From Anaerolineaceae bacterium (GTDB lineage Bacteria; Chloroflexota; Anaerolineae; Aggregatilineales; Phototrophicaceae): a stretch of 64,000 nt of DNA. Under the pieces are notes generated by a model, which had not been told where the DNA came from, did not search any database, and was given only the letters and a program-made list of their open reading frames with translations. This document shows positions 8,692 to 17,187 of the stretch, piece after piece (position 1 is the stretch's first letter; each line of letters opens with the position of its first letter). The position numbers and the translations under genes were made by a program. The stretch is taken from the NCBI GenBank assembly GCA_007693385.1, contig REDR01000069.1:17154-81153 (forward strand), in the 5' to 3' direction.

Positions 8692-8731
8692 AAAACAAAA
8701 ACGCCAGCAACCGTATAAGTCACTGGCGTTT
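8692..8731 (-). terminator. Intrinsic terminator of tRNA-Pro
   Basis: On the minus strand AAACGCCAG pairs with CTGGCGTTT (nine base pairs) and continues into a T-rich tail (TTTTTGTTTTG). It starts two bases after the 3' end of the tRNA, so it should end the tRNA-Pro transcript. Confidence 0.8.
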
Positions 8732-8732
8732 G

Positions 8733-8806
8733 TCGGGGCGCCCGGATTCGAACCGGGGACCTCACCGACCCGAACGGTGCGCGCTACCGGGCTGCGCCAC
8801 GCCCCG
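8733..8806 (-). tRNA. tRNA-Pro (anticodon CGG)
   Basis: The minus strand folds as a complete cloverleaf of 74 bases. The acceptor stem CGGGGCG pairs with CGCCCCG, the D-arm reads GGCGCAGCCCGGTAGCGC (typical of bacterial tRNA-Pro), the anticodon stem CACCG/CGGTG holds the loop TTCGGGT with anticodon CGG, and the T-arm has GGTTCGAATCC. The discriminator base is A. The CCA end is not encoded (ACA follows), so it must be added after transcription. Confidence 0.95.
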
Positions 8807-8856
8807 ATGAGTCGAGAGCAGTTTACTTGAGAATGCGGCCAATAGCAAGAGCAAAA

Positions 8857-9495
8857 ATGATGACGACCAAACAATCAACCACACTCACCGACTACGTGCG
8901 CAAGTTCACCGGCGGGCCGATGAACCGGCTAGGTATGGTGCTCCATCGTGCCGGAATCCACCCCGACGCGGTGACGATATTCGGCCTTTTCCTGACGCTG
9001 GGCGGGGCTTTTTTGATCGGGCTGGGGCATCTGCAATGGGGCGGCGTGGTGCTGATTATGGCTTTGCCATTAGACGCGGTAGACGGCGCGATTGCGCGGG
9101 CGATGGCGCGGCGCGATAACTTCGGCGCGATGCTGGATTCATCGCTGGATCGCTATGCCGACGGTTTCATTTTTGCCGCTTTGAGTTATCATTTTGCTAT
9201 TCAGAATCAACACACATGGATGCTGTGTGCGCTGGCCGCGCTGATCGGTAGCTTCATGGTCAGCTACACCCGCGCCCGCGCCGAAGGCGTCAATGTGGAT
9301 GTGAAGGTGGGGTTGTTCACCCGTCTGGAGCGCGTCATCGTCATTCTGTTGATCTTGCTGTTTCCTGCCGCGTTTGGCCTACCATTGTTAGAGGTCGGCA
9401 TGGTGGTTCTGGCGGTGGGGACAAACTTTACCGGCTTACAACGTTTATGGTACGTCTACCGTGCGCTACAGAAGCGCGAACATGGAGAGGGCTAA
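8857..9495 (+). CDS. CDP-alcohol phosphatidyltransferase family protein
   Basis: Integral membrane enzyme that moves a phosphatidyl group from a CDP-diacylglycerol-like donor to an alcohol, in phospholipid synthesis. The full catalytic signature D-x2-DG-x2-AR-x8-G-x3-D-x3-D is present as DAVDGAIARAMARRDNFGAM then LDSSLDR, around residues 78-103. Several membrane spans follow. Which head group is used (glycerol phosphate, inositol phosphate or other) cannot be read from the sequence. The open frame reaches back to 8827 (TTG), but ATG 8857 or 8860 fits better. It precedes lgt by six bases, so both are probably one lipid/envelope operon. Confidence 0.85.
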   Translation: MMTTKQSTTLTDYVRKFTGGPMNRLGMVLHRAGIHPDAVTIFGLFLTLGGAFLIGLGHLQWGGVVLIMALPLDAVDGAIARAMARRDNFGAMLDSSLDRYADGFIFAALSYHFAIQNQHTWMLCALAALIGSFMVSYTRARAEGVNVDVKVGLFTRLERVIVILLILLFPAAFGLPLLEVGMVVLAVGTNFTGLQRLWYVYRALQKREHGEG

Positions 9496-9501
9496 CGCAA
9501 A

Positions 9502-10839
9502 ATGGAATTTGAAAGCCAATTTATACGCATTGGTCAGGTACAACTACAATATTACGGTATCATCATTGTCGCCGCGATGATTATGGCGACGTTCGTCGGC
9601 GTCAATCTGGCGAAGCGCTTCGGACGCGATCCGGAACACATCTACGGGGCGCTGACATGGGCGATTATCCCCGGCATCATCATGGCGCGGATGTGGTTTG
9701 TCGCCTTTCCGCCGGTGACCAGCACCAATATTTTCGTGCCGGAAGAATATAACTATGCGTTGCAGATTGATGATCTGGTCGATGAAACCGGCGCGTTCAC
9801 ATTCGAGCTGACGCCCGGCCTAACGTTCGCCGACATCGAAGAAGGCTCGGCGCTGGATAATACCGGCCTACAGCTCAATGACCGCGTGCGCTCGGTGCGC
9901 GTCGGCGACGCGGCGGAAGCCACGCCGGTATTCGACACCACCGCGCTCGCCAATGTGTTAAGCGGCGTGGACTCCGGAACGGAGGTGCGCCTGACCGTTG
10001 ATCGACAGGTGCCCAAAGATCGTAACTGGTATTTACGCAACTTCTTTGATCTGGACGCGGGCGGCATTGCGATATGGAGCGGCGGCCTGAGTATCTTCGG
10101 CGCGTTGCTCGGCGGTGCGGCGGGCGCTTATATCTACTTCCGGCGCAACGGTCTACACGTTCCGGCATGGCTGGACATCGCCGCTATCTGTATCCCGCTC
10201 GGGCAGGCCGTCGGACGCTGGGCGAATTACGTCAATCAAGAGCTATTCGGCGATCTGGTCAGCAAGAGCTACATCTTAGCGCTAGAAATACCGGAGAATA
10301 TCGGCCTACAGGCGATACGTGCGGCGGAGGGCTTGCCGCCGAATGCGTCCGTTGGCCGGAATTTGCTCGATTATTCCGTCGTGGATGGCGCGGGGAATTT
10401 CTTCCTGACGTTCCACCCGCTTTTCCTGTACGAATCGCTGTGGAGTCTGGCGGCGTTCGGCGTGCTGATGTGGCTGTATCTCAATCATCGTGACCGCTTC
10501 CGTCCCGGCGATTTCTTCCTGATGTTCATCGTGCAATATTCGTTCATCCGCTTCATGCTGGAATTCCTGCGCTTAGAGGTGACGCTGGTCAACGGCGTGA
10601 ACGTGTCGCAGGTGGTGACGGCTGTCGCCGGTTTGATCGCGCTGGTTCTGCTGGTCGTGCGTCTGGGTGGACGCGGTAGCGATCCGCGCCGCTATGACGA
10701 GATCGCGCCGCCCGAACCGCCCGTCGAAGACCCGAAAGCCAAAGACAAGAAAGCGGATAAGCCGGCCAAGCGCACGCGCAAGCCGAAAGAAGCGGAGACG
10801 CCCAAATCTGAGGACACCCCCGCCGCCGACGCCACCTAA
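9502..10839 (+). CDS. lgt: Prolipoprotein diacylglyceryl transferase with PDZ-like insertion
   Basis: Transfers diacylglycerol from phosphatidylglycerol to the lipobox cysteine of prolipoproteins in the inner membrane. The Lgt signature is GRWANYVNQELFG (residues 238-250), and RFMLEFLR near 350-357 carries the second conserved arginine. The position matching E. coli His103 seems to be Phe (SGGLSIFGALLGG). About 100 residues (75-175) are inserted between the second and third membrane spans; they read like a PDZ domain, with EEGSALDNTGLQLNDRVRSV and a closing GTEVRLTVDR strand. A Lys/Pro-rich tail of about 50 residues follows the last span. At 445 residues it is far longer than the usual 260-300. 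Confidence 0.92.
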   Translation: MEFESQFIRIGQVQLQYYGIIIVAAMIMATFVGVNLAKRFGRDPEHIYGALTWAIIPGIIMARMWFVAFPPVTSTNIFVPEEYNYALQIDDLVDETGAFTFELTPGLTFADIEEGSALDNTGLQLNDRVRSVRVGDAAEATPVFDTTALANVLSGVDSGTEVRLTVDRQVPKDRNWYLRNFFDLDAGGIAIWSGGLSIFGALLGGAAGAYIYFRRNGLHVPAWLDIAAICIPLGQAVGRWANYVNQELFGDLVSKSYILALEIPENIGLQAIRAAEGLPPNASVGRNLLDYSVVDGAGNFFLTFHPLFLYESLWSLAAFGVLMWLYLNHRDRFRPGDFFLMFIVQYSFIRFMLEFLRLEVTLVNGVNVSQVVTAVAGLIALVLLVVRLGGRGSDPRRYDEIAPPEPPVEDPKAKDKKADKPAKRTRKPKEAETPKSEDTPAADAT

Positions 10840-10867
10840 CGCGCTGACCGCACGCGACATAATCGAG

Positions 10868-10892
10868 ACGCCCGCCACTGTGCGGGCGTTTT
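10868..10892 (+). terminator. Intrinsic terminator after lgt
   Basis: ACGCCCGC pairs with GCGGGCGT across a six-base loop and continues into TTTT. It separates the lipid genes from the ABC exporter operon. Confidence 0.75.
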
Positions 10893-10980
10893 GCTGTGTC
10901 TGCATGTGTCTCTCATCTGCTGATGAGGTTATCGTGCGATAATGATTGGCGATTCAGTCACAATTGAGGACACCAAGCGC

Positions 10981-11952
10981 ATGATTGAATGTGAAAATCT
11001 GACCAAGTATTTCGGCGACTTCTTAGCGGTGGATAACATCAACTTGCACGTCGCCGCCGGTGAGGTGCTGGCCTTGCTCGGGCCGAACGGCGCGGGCAAG
11101 ACGACCAGCGTCCGCATGATGACTTCCATCTTACGGCCATCGTCGGGCACCGCCCGCATCGCCGGTTATGATGTGGTGGAACATCCCGAAGAAGTCCGCG
11201 CCCGCGTCGGCGTGCTGACCGAACAACACGGCCTGTACGAGCGCATGAAAGGGCTGGAATATCTGGATTTCTTCGGGCGCATCTATCATCTGAACCAGCG
11301 CGAACGCGAAGAACGGGCACTTGACCTGATGGCGCGGTTTGATCTGACCTTCGCGCTGGATAAGCGGCTGGGCGAATACTCCAAAGGCATGAAGCAAAAG
11401 CTGGCGCTGGTGCGTGCCATGCTCCACGATCCGGCGGTGTTGCTGTTAGATGAGCCGACATCGGCGATGGACCCGTTCAGCGCCAAGCTGGTACGCGATG
11501 CCATCATCGAACTACAGCGCGACGAACGCACCTTCTTGATTACCACGCACAACCTTAACGAAGCGCAGATGCTAGCGGATCGTATCGCCATCATCCGGCA
11601 CGGCCACATCGTCGCGGCTGGCACATTCGATGAACTGGTGCGACGCTTCGCCGGTCAGCCGGTGATGGAAATGCGCGTCAACGGTAACGCCGCGCTCAAC
11701 GGCTTCGCCGACGACATCGCCGACACCGTGACCGTCATCGAGCAGAGCGCCGACTGGTTGCGCTACCGCACCGATACCCCGCACCAGACCAACCCGCAGA
11801 TTCTACGGCGGGCGCTGGGCGTCGGGCTGGAAGTCGTCGCGCTATCGCCGGTCACGCGCACGCTAGAAGACATTTATCTGCAAGTGGTCAAAGAGGATGA
11901 ACAGGGAGAACGGATCAATGACGATCAACGCGCGTCCATCCCCGCCGATTAG
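10981..11952 (+). CDS. ABC transporter ATP-binding protein (NatA/ABC-2 type)
   Basis: ATPase subunit of an ABC-2 exporter. Walker A is GPNGAGKTT near residues 36-44, the signature is YSKGMKQKL, and Walker B is VLLLDEPTSAMDP with the D-loop; the H-loop is TTHNLNEAQ. An earlier ATG at 10942 is in frame, but GAGGA at 10966-10970 lies ten bases before the ATG at 10981, and the family normally starts with a motif like MIECENLTKYFG. The 3' end overlaps the permease gene by 35 bases. Substrate is unknown; the nearest described relatives export sodium, drugs or lipids. Confidence 0.9.
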   Translation: MIECENLTKYFGDFLAVDNINLHVAAGEVLALLGPNGAGKTTSVRMMTSILRPSSGTARIAGYDVVEHPEEVRARVGVLTEQHGLYERMKGLEYLDFFGRIYHLNQREREERALDLMARFDLTFALDKRLGEYSKGMKQKLALVRAMLHDPAVLLLDEPTSAMDPFSAKLVRDAIIELQRDERTFLITTHNLNEAQMLADRIAIIRHGHIVAAGTFDELVRRFAGQPVMEMRVNGNAALNGFADDIADTVTVIEQSADWLRYRTDTPHQTNPQILRRALGVGLEVVALSPVTRTLEDIYLQVVKEDEQGERINDDQRASIPAD

Positions 11953-13483
11953 GGCGGCACGCCGCCAGCCATCCGGCACGCTGGAACGCTGGCGTTACAC
12001 ATTAAGCAACGCGCTCATCATCACGCGCCGCGAAGTGCGCGACAGCCTGCGCGACTGGCGCATCATCGCGCCGATCATCGTGCTGACGTTCATCTTTCCG
12101 TTGTTGTCGCAATTCGTCGCGGTGCAGTTCCGCGAATATCTGGGCGGCTTCGGCGGTAATGCCATGCTCATCGGCGAGCGCTCCACGCCGTTTCTGCTGA
12201 TGGTGGTCGGCTTCTTCCCCATCTCGATCTCACTGGTGATCGCGCTGGAGACGTTCGTCGGCGAAAAAGAACGGCGCAGTCTGGAGCCATTGCTCAGCAC
12301 GCCGCTTTCCACCACCGAGCTATACATCGGCAAGACGCTAGCCGCCATGATCCCACCATTGGGCACTAGCTTGATTGCGATGGGCTTCTACATGCTCATC
12401 ACGCTGACCGGCTCGCTGGAATGGCGTCCGCAACCGATGCTGATCTTTCAAATCTTCCTGCTGACCATCGTGCAGGCGCTGGTGATGGTCACGGGGGCGG
12501 TGGTGGTCAGTAGCCAGACCACCAGCACCCGCGCCGCTAATCTGCTGGCGAGCTTCATCATCCTCCCGATGGCGATGGTGGTCATCATCGAAAGCGTGAT
12601 TATGTTCTCCGCGCCGGACGCCGAATCCGCACGCGGCATCACCGCGCTATGGGGGATCATCGTCGGTATGGCGATTGTCGCGGTGCTGTTCTTGCGGCTG
12701 GGCAGTAGCATCTTCAACCGCGAAGAGTTGCTATCCAGCACCGTCGATCAGCTTGATCTGCGCGGCACGTTCGCCAAGATCGGGCGTTACGTGGTGGCCG
12801 TCGATGATGACGGCACGCCCGCCCGTAACCTGATCGACTGGTATCGCCGCGCCATTCCCGACGGCCTGCGCCGCATCCGCGCCAGTATCGCGTTTTCGCT
12901 GTTCGTGCTGACTCTGGCGATGATCGTCGGCGCGATTGCGTCCGGGCAAGAGCCGTATAACATCACCTTGCCGCCACAGGATGAGCTGGTCGCCGAGCGC
13001 CCCGACGATCAATCGACGCGCCTTGTGTATAACTCCGTCGGTTCGAGTCCGGCGGGCGAATTAATCAGCTTCGATTTCATCATCCGCCAGAACCTGACGG
13101 TCATCGCGCTGGTGTTCGTCGCCGGTATGTTTAGCTTCGGCGTGGTGGCGCTGAGCATCGTAATTTTGACGTTCGGCCTGCTCGGATACGTAACCGGACT
13201 GGTGTTGAGTAACGGCTACAGCCCGATGTTCCTTGTGCTGGGAATCCTGCCGCATGGCGTGATCGAACTGCCGGTCATCTTGATCGCCACCGGTACCGCC
13301 GTAGCGATGGGGGCGTGCATCATGCGCCCGCCAGCCGGAAAGACGGTCGGCCATACATGGCTGGTACAGCTAGGCGTCAGCCTGCGCTTGATTATCGGCG
13401 TCATCGTGCCCGGCCTCATCATCGCCGCGCTGATCGAAGCCACCATCACGCCGTATCTGCTGTTTAATTATCTGGCCGGTTGA
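11918..13483 (+). CDS. ABC-2 type transporter permease (NatB-like)
   Basis: Membrane partner of the upstream ATPase. It has about 521 residues and several hydrophobic spans, the first at about residues 50-70. The family motif EKERRSLEPLLSTPLSTTE, which couples to the ATPase, follows the second span (given here in part as EKERRSLEPLL). A large soluble loop lies in the middle (roughly residues 270-390). The frame opens at 11897, but AGGGAGA precedes the ATG at 11918 by about nine bases, so I prefer that start. The overlap with the ATPase gene suggests coupled translation. Confidence 0.87.
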   Translation: MTINARPSPPIRAARRQPSGTLERWRYTLSNALIITRREVRDSLRDWRIIAPIIVLTFIFPLLSQFVAVQFREYLGGFGGNAMLIGERSTPFLLMVVGFFPISISLVIALETFVGEKERRSLEPLLSTPLSTTELYIGKTLAAMIPPLGTSLIAMGFYMLITLTGSLEWRPQPMLIFQIFLLTIVQALVMVTGAVVVSSQTTSTRAANLLASFIILPMAMVVIIESVIMFSAPDAESARGITALWGIIVGMAIVAVLFLRLGSSIFNREELLSSTVDQLDLRGTFAKIGRYVVAVDDDGTPARNLIDWYRRAIPDGLRRIRASIAFSLFVLTLAMIVGAIASGQEPYNITLPPQDELVAERPDDQSTRLVYNSVGSSPAGELISFDFIIRQNLTVIALVFVAGMFSFGVVALSIVILTFGLLGYVTGLVLSNGYSPMFLVLGILPHGVIELPVILIATGTAVAMGACIMRPPAGKTVGHTWLVQLGVSLRLIIGVIVPGLIIAALIEATITPYLLFNYLAG

Positions 13484-13491
13484 TATAATGC

Positions 13492-13520
13492 TTGACAGTA
13501 TCATAAAAAGCGGCTATCTT
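13492..13520 (+). promoter_or_regulatory. Sigma-70 promoter of the aspartokinase leader
   Basis: TTGACA (13492-13497), a 17-base spacer and TATCTT (13515-13520). The start point would be near 13527, leaving about 30 bases before the leader peptide ATG. Confidence 0.75.
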
Positions 13521-13557
13521 TTCACCAGAACAAACAAACACGGAGCGCATAATCCCG

Positions 13558-13629
13558 ATGGCGTTTAGCATCCGCATCACGACAATCACTATGATGGCGA
13601 TGACTACCCGGCCACACCATAGACGGTGA
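13558..13629 (+). CDS. Thr/Ile/Met-rich leader peptide of aspartokinase
   Basis: A 23-codon frame, MAFSIR then ITTITMMAMTT then RPHHRR and TGA. Twelve of 23 residues are Thr, Ile or Met, all end-products of the aspartate pathway that the next gene starts. GGAG lies 12 bases before the ATG, and a strong promoter and a terminator flank it. The arrangement matches the thrL leader of enteric bacteria, where the ribosome stalls on scarce Thr/Ile codons. It is too short for routine gene finders. The coding function is inferred from composition and position; no homologue comparison was possible. Confidence 0.75.
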   Translation: MAFSIRITTITMMAMTTRPHHRR

Positions 13630-13698
13630 GGGGATTTTCGCGTAGCAAGTCATCGGCAAGGACTTCAGGAGCGTGTGGAAACCCCACACGCTTTTTTT
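13626..13698 (+). terminator. Attenuator terminator upstream of aspartokinase
   Basis: The terminator is GCGTGTGG (13671-13678) paired with CCACACGC (13684-13691), then seven T residues. Two competing pairings are visible. The segment GTGAGGGG over the leader stop codon (13626-13633) can pair with CCCCACAC (13682-13689) with one mismatch. CCACAC inside the leader frame (13612-13617) can pair with GTGTGG of the 5' arm (13673-13678). A ribosome stalled on the Thr/Ile codons would leave both free and prevent termination; one reaching the stop codon would cover them. The mechanism is inferred. Confidence 0.75.
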
Positions 13699-13731
13699 GT
13701 TGGCTTTTAGACACAGGAGCAAGGCGTACTC

Positions 13732-15141
13732 ATGAGCATCATCACCATGAAATTCGGCGGGACATCCGTCGGCAGTCCAGAGGCGATCAGTAATCTCGTT
13801 CAGATCGTGCGCGAGGCACGCGACGCGGGCGATCAAGTGGTGGTCATCGTCTCCGCGATGGCCGGAACCACCGACGCGCTACTGCGCTCAATCACGTTTG
13901 CGCGGGAGGGCAATCGCTGGAGCTACCGCGAGCTATCCGACAAGTTGCGCGACAAGCACGAAGACGCCATCAATTTTTTGATGGACGCTTCGCCGGAGCG
14001 CGAATCCATTATCAACGAAATCCGCCGCTTGCTAGACCAGCATCACGACCTATGCGACGCCATCGCCATCTTAGGCGACGCCACCCCCCGCGCCATCGAC
14101 CATGCGGTGACGTTCGGCGAGCGCATGAGTAGCGCGATGATTTCCGCCGTCCTCAGCGCACACGGCGTCCCCGCGCAAGCCTTCGACGCCGGTCAACTGC
14201 TGGTCACCGATGATGTCCACCAGAACGCCACGCCGCAATGGGACGCCACCCGCGCCAACATCACCGAGCGCCTCATCCCGCAGATCGAGAAGGGCGTCGT
14301 GCCGGTCATCACCGGCTTCATCGGCGCGACGCCGGACGGCGTATACACCACGCTAGGGCGCGGCGGCAGTGACTACAGCGCCGCCATCTTCGCCGCATAC
14401 GTCAACAGCGATCAATTCATCGTGTGGACGGATGTCGATGGCGTCATGACCACCGACCCGCGCATCGACAAACGCGCCCGCGTCCTGTCGAAAGTGTCTT
14501 ATCAAGAGGTCGGCGAAATGGCGTTTTACGGCGCGAAAGTCCTGCACCCCAAGACGGTACAGCCCATCGTCAATCGTGGCATCCCGATATGGGTACGCAA
14601 CACATTCAACCCGACGCATCCCGGCACGCTCATCAGCCATGACTCCGACGACACCGGCACGGTCATCAAAGCGGTGACGGCGGTGCGGCAGGTCAGCTTA
14701 TTGACCGTTAGCGGCGCGGGGATGCTCGGCGTGCCCGGCATCGCGGGGCGCTCTTTTCTGGCGACGGCGGGCGCGGGCGCTAACATCCTGATGATCTCGC
14801 AGGCGTCGTCCGAGCAGAGCTTTTGCTTCAGCGTGCTACAACATCAAGCGCCGCAGGTCAAAGCGGCGGTGGAGGCCGAACTCGCCGAAGAAATCCAGCA
14901 GAACAACGTGGACGGCGTACACATCCGCGATGATGTCAGCATCGTGACCGTCATCGGCGCGGGGATGCGTGGCATCCCGGGCGTGGCCGGGCGCGTATTC
15001 ACCCGCATGGGCGAGCAGGGCGCTAACGTGTTAGCCATCGCGCAGGGATCATCAGAGTGCAGTATTTCGTTTGTCGTTGAGGAGTCCATCGTGCGTGACG
15101 CGGTGATTGGCCTGCACGATCTGGCGTTAGAGGCGGTTTAA
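13732..15141 (+). CDS. lysC: Aspartate kinase
   Basis: Phosphorylates aspartate, the first step to lysine, threonine, methionine and isoleucine. The N-terminal catalytic domain begins ITMKFGGTSVGSP and includes TLGRGGSDYSA near residue 205-215 and WTDVDGVMTTDPR. Two ACT domains follow from about residue 315; they start VSLLTVSGAGMLG and VSIVTVIGAGMRG and should bind the feedback inhibitor. At 469 residues it is a stand-alone kinase of the ThrA-like long type without a homoserine dehydrogenase part. AGGAG precedes the ATG. The leader peptide and attenuator upstream suggest control by threonine, isoleucine or methionine supply. Confidence 0.95.
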   Translation: MSIITMKFGGTSVGSPEAISNLVQIVREARDAGDQVVVIVSAMAGTTDALLRSITFAREGNRWSYRELSDKLRDKHEDAINFLMDASPERESIINEIRRLLDQHHDLCDAIAILGDATPRAIDHAVTFGERMSSAMISAVLSAHGVPAQAFDAGQLLVTDDVHQNATPQWDATRANITERLIPQIEKGVVPVITGFIGATPDGVYTTLGRGGSDYSAAIFAAYVNSDQFIVWTDVDGVMTTDPRIDKRARVLSKVSYQEVGEMAFYGAKVLHPKTVQPIVNRGIPIWVRNTFNPTHPGTLISHDSDDTGTVIKAVTAVRQVSLLTVSGAGMLGVPGIAGRSFLATAGAGANILMISQASSEQSFCFSVLQHQAPQVKAAVEAELAEEIQQNNVDGVHIRDDVSIVTVIGAGMRGIPGVAGRVFTRMGEQGANVLAIAQGSSECSISFVVEESIVRDAVIGLHDLALEAV

Positions 15142-15184
15142 TCGCGTGGGGCATCGCCTGTTCATCGGGTGGAGGGAATCAATA

Positions 15185-15205
15185 GGGCGCAATGAATTGC
15201 GCCCC
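15185..15205. repeat. Intergenic palindrome (GGGCGCAAT type)
   Basis: GGGCGCAAT and ATTGCGCCC form a nine-base-pair near-perfect palindrome with a two-base centre. It lies in the convergent gap between aspartokinase and RNase J and is probably a divergent member of the dispersed family. Confidence 0.6.
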
Positions 15206-15230
15206 GAACGTTCATAATGCAGAAATCATA

Positions 15231-15251
15231 GGGGCGTAGCACGCTACGCCC
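15231..15251. repeat. Dispersed palindromic repeat, copy 2
   Basis: GGGGCGTAGCACGCTACGCC with a further C, flanked on the left by AAATCATA. It is a near-exact copy of the family in the gap between aspartokinase and RNase J. Confidence 0.85.
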
Positions 15252-15256
15252 GAATT

Positions 15257-16912
15257 TTAATATTCGTTGATGATGCTGAAAACCATCGGGCGGCGCTTGG
15301 TTTCGTTGTAGAACAACCGCCCCAGACTGTCCTGAAGTTTTTCGCGGCGGCGTCCGTTGCTGTTGCGCTCTTTCTTCAACGTGTCTTCAATGGTATTGCG
15401 GACTTGATCCAGCAGTTCGTCGGATTCGCGCAGGTACACAAACCCGCGTGAGATGATCTCCGGCTCGCCGATGATCTTCCCGCTATCGCGCTTGACGTTG
15501 ACCGACACCAGAATGAACCCATCCCGCGCTAGAATCTCGCGGTCACGCATCACGACGCGCCCGATGTCGCCCACGCCGCTACCATCAACGAAGATATAAC
15601 CGCCCGGCACGCGCTCACCCAGCCGCACGCCGCCCTTGTCGATCTCCAACACGCGACCATTTTCCGCCACAAAGACGCGATCTTCCGGCATCCCCGCGCT
15701 CATTGCGAGCTTGGCGTGCTGGTGCAGATGGCGCAATTCACCATGAACCGGCAACAGATATTTCGGCTTGACCAGATTCAGCATCAACATCATCTCGTCC
15801 TGTCGCGCATGGCCGGACACATGCACCGACTCAATCGGATCATAGATCACGTTCGCGCCACGCTGTAGCAGGCGGTTGATGTTACGGCTGACCATCTCCT
15901 CGTTGCCGGGGATCGGGTGCGACGATAGCACGATGGTATCGTGCTTCTCGACTTCTAGCTGGCGATGGCGTCCGGTTGCCATCCGCGCCAGCACCGCCGA
16001 CGGCTCGCCCTGCGATCCGGTCACCATGATGACCAGCTTATTGTTGGAGATGTTGTTGGTCTTGTTCAGGTCAACGAATAGGTCTTTCGGCGCTTTGAGG
16101 TGGCCGAGTTCCAGCGCAATTTCGACGTTGCGCGTCATGCTATAGCCAGCAATGGCGATCTTGCGCCCGTGACGCTGGGCGGCGTTGGCGACCTGTTGCA
16201 CCCGCGAGATCAGCGAAGCGAACGTCGCTACCAGTATGCGCCCCTTCGCGTCACGGAATACGCGATCCAGCGCCCCGTCAATCACCGTCTCCGATGGTGT
16301 CCACCCCGTTTTATCGGAGTTGGTGCTATCGCCCATCAACAGCATGACGCCGCGCCGCGAAAAGCTGGCGATGCGGGCGTAGTCCGGCGGTTTGCCGTCT
16401 ACCGGCGTGTTATCGAACTTGTAGTCGCCGGTGTGGACGATCAAGCCGTAAGCGGTGTTGATGGCGAAGCCGACACAATCGGGGATGCTATGCGTAACGT
16501 GATAGCTCTCCAGCTTAAACGGGCCGATGTCGAACTTATCGCCCGCCTTGAATATATTGACCGTTGTCTTTTCGGTCAGCCCCGCGTCGCGCAATTTCCC
16601 CTCGATCAAGCCCGCCGTCAATGGCGTGGCGTAGATCGGCGTATTGGGGAAGGCATCGATGACGTGCGTCACCGCGCCGATGTGGTCTTCGTGACCATGC
16701 GTGAACGCGATGCCGTGAATCTTCAGGTCTTTGCGCTCCAGCAGATAACGAAAATCCGGGATGATGTAATCGACGCCGTGCATATCGTTCGCCGGGAACA
16801 TGATCCCCGCGTCGATAATCATGGCCTCGTTGCCCCACTCGAAAACGGTCATGTTCTTGCCGATTTCACCTAGACCGCCAAGTGGGACGATTCTCAATTT
16901 TCCTTTTGCCAT
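15257..16912 (-). CDS. rnj: Ribonuclease J
   Basis: Metallo-beta-lactamase/beta-CASP ribonuclease with 5'-3' exonuclease and endonuclease activity in RNA decay and maturation. The zinc motif THGHEDHIGA lies near residue 75, followed by HTGDYKFD near 160 and the MGDSTN motif. The beta-CASP part includes VTGSQGEPSAVLARMA, SSHPIPGNE and VSGHARQDEM; the C-terminal domain follows. Length is 551 residues from the ATG at 16912. An in-frame GTG at 16930 is possible, but the family starts close to the RIVPLGGLGEIGKNM segment and no ribosome site favours the GTG. It is convergent with aspartokinase. Confidence 0.94.
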   Translation of the reverse strand: MAKGKLRIVPLGGLGEIGKNMTVFEWGNEAMIIDAGIMFPANDMHGVDYIIPDFRYLLERKDLKIHGIAFTHGHEDHIGAVTHVIDAFPNTPIYATPLTAGLIEGKLRDAGLTEKTTVNIFKAGDKFDIGPFKLESYHVTHSIPDCVGFAINTAYGLIVHTGDYKFDNTPVDGKPPDYARIASFSRRGVMLLMGDSTNSDKTGWTPSETVIDGALDRVFRDAKGRILVATFASLISRVQQVANAAQRHGRKIAIAGYSMTRNVEIALELGHLKAPKDLFVDLNKTNNISNNKLVIMVTGSQGEPSAVLARMATGRHRQLEVEKHDTIVLSSHPIPGNEEMVSRNINRLLQRGANVIYDPIESVHVSGHARQDEMMLMLNLVKPKYLLPVHGELRHLHQHAKLAMSAGMPEDRVFVAENGRVLEIDKGGVRLGERVPGGYIFVDGSGVGDIGRVVMRDREILARDGFILVSVNVKRDSGKIIGEPEIISRGFVYLRESDELLDQVRNTIEDTLKKERNSNGRRREKLQDSLGRLFYNETKRRPMVFSIINEY

Positions 16913-17187
16913 ATGTGACACACCCGACACCGAAAACAGTAGTCGGGCTTCTCCTTCCTTTCACTTCTTCCGTGATGTTTACTAACGTTACAACTCAAAG
17001 CTTTCTTGACGAAAGCTCATAACTTCGTCTTGATCTGCATACAAACGCCCTTGCTCGTGGGGCGTGAATAGCTTTATCAAAAAAATAACGGTGGGAGGCG
17101 TGGACGCCGTTCGGCGCGGATTAGTGTTTGTAATACGCCGTGTCGCGTCGGGAATTGCTACCATCCCACCTGATTTTATCACAGTTT

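Noticed and set aside
8733..8806. tRNA-Pro as an attachment site
   Set aside because: No duplicate of the tRNA 3' end and no integrase next to it.
13522..13836. A 104-codon minus-strand frame over the aspartokinase leader
   Set aside because: It runs through the promoter, the terminator hairpin and the start of aspartokinase, and has no ribosome site or recognisable protein features. The plus-strand leader explains the region better.
16100..16873. A 257-codon plus-strand frame
   Set aside because: It is the reverse strand of RNase J, which is unmistakable.
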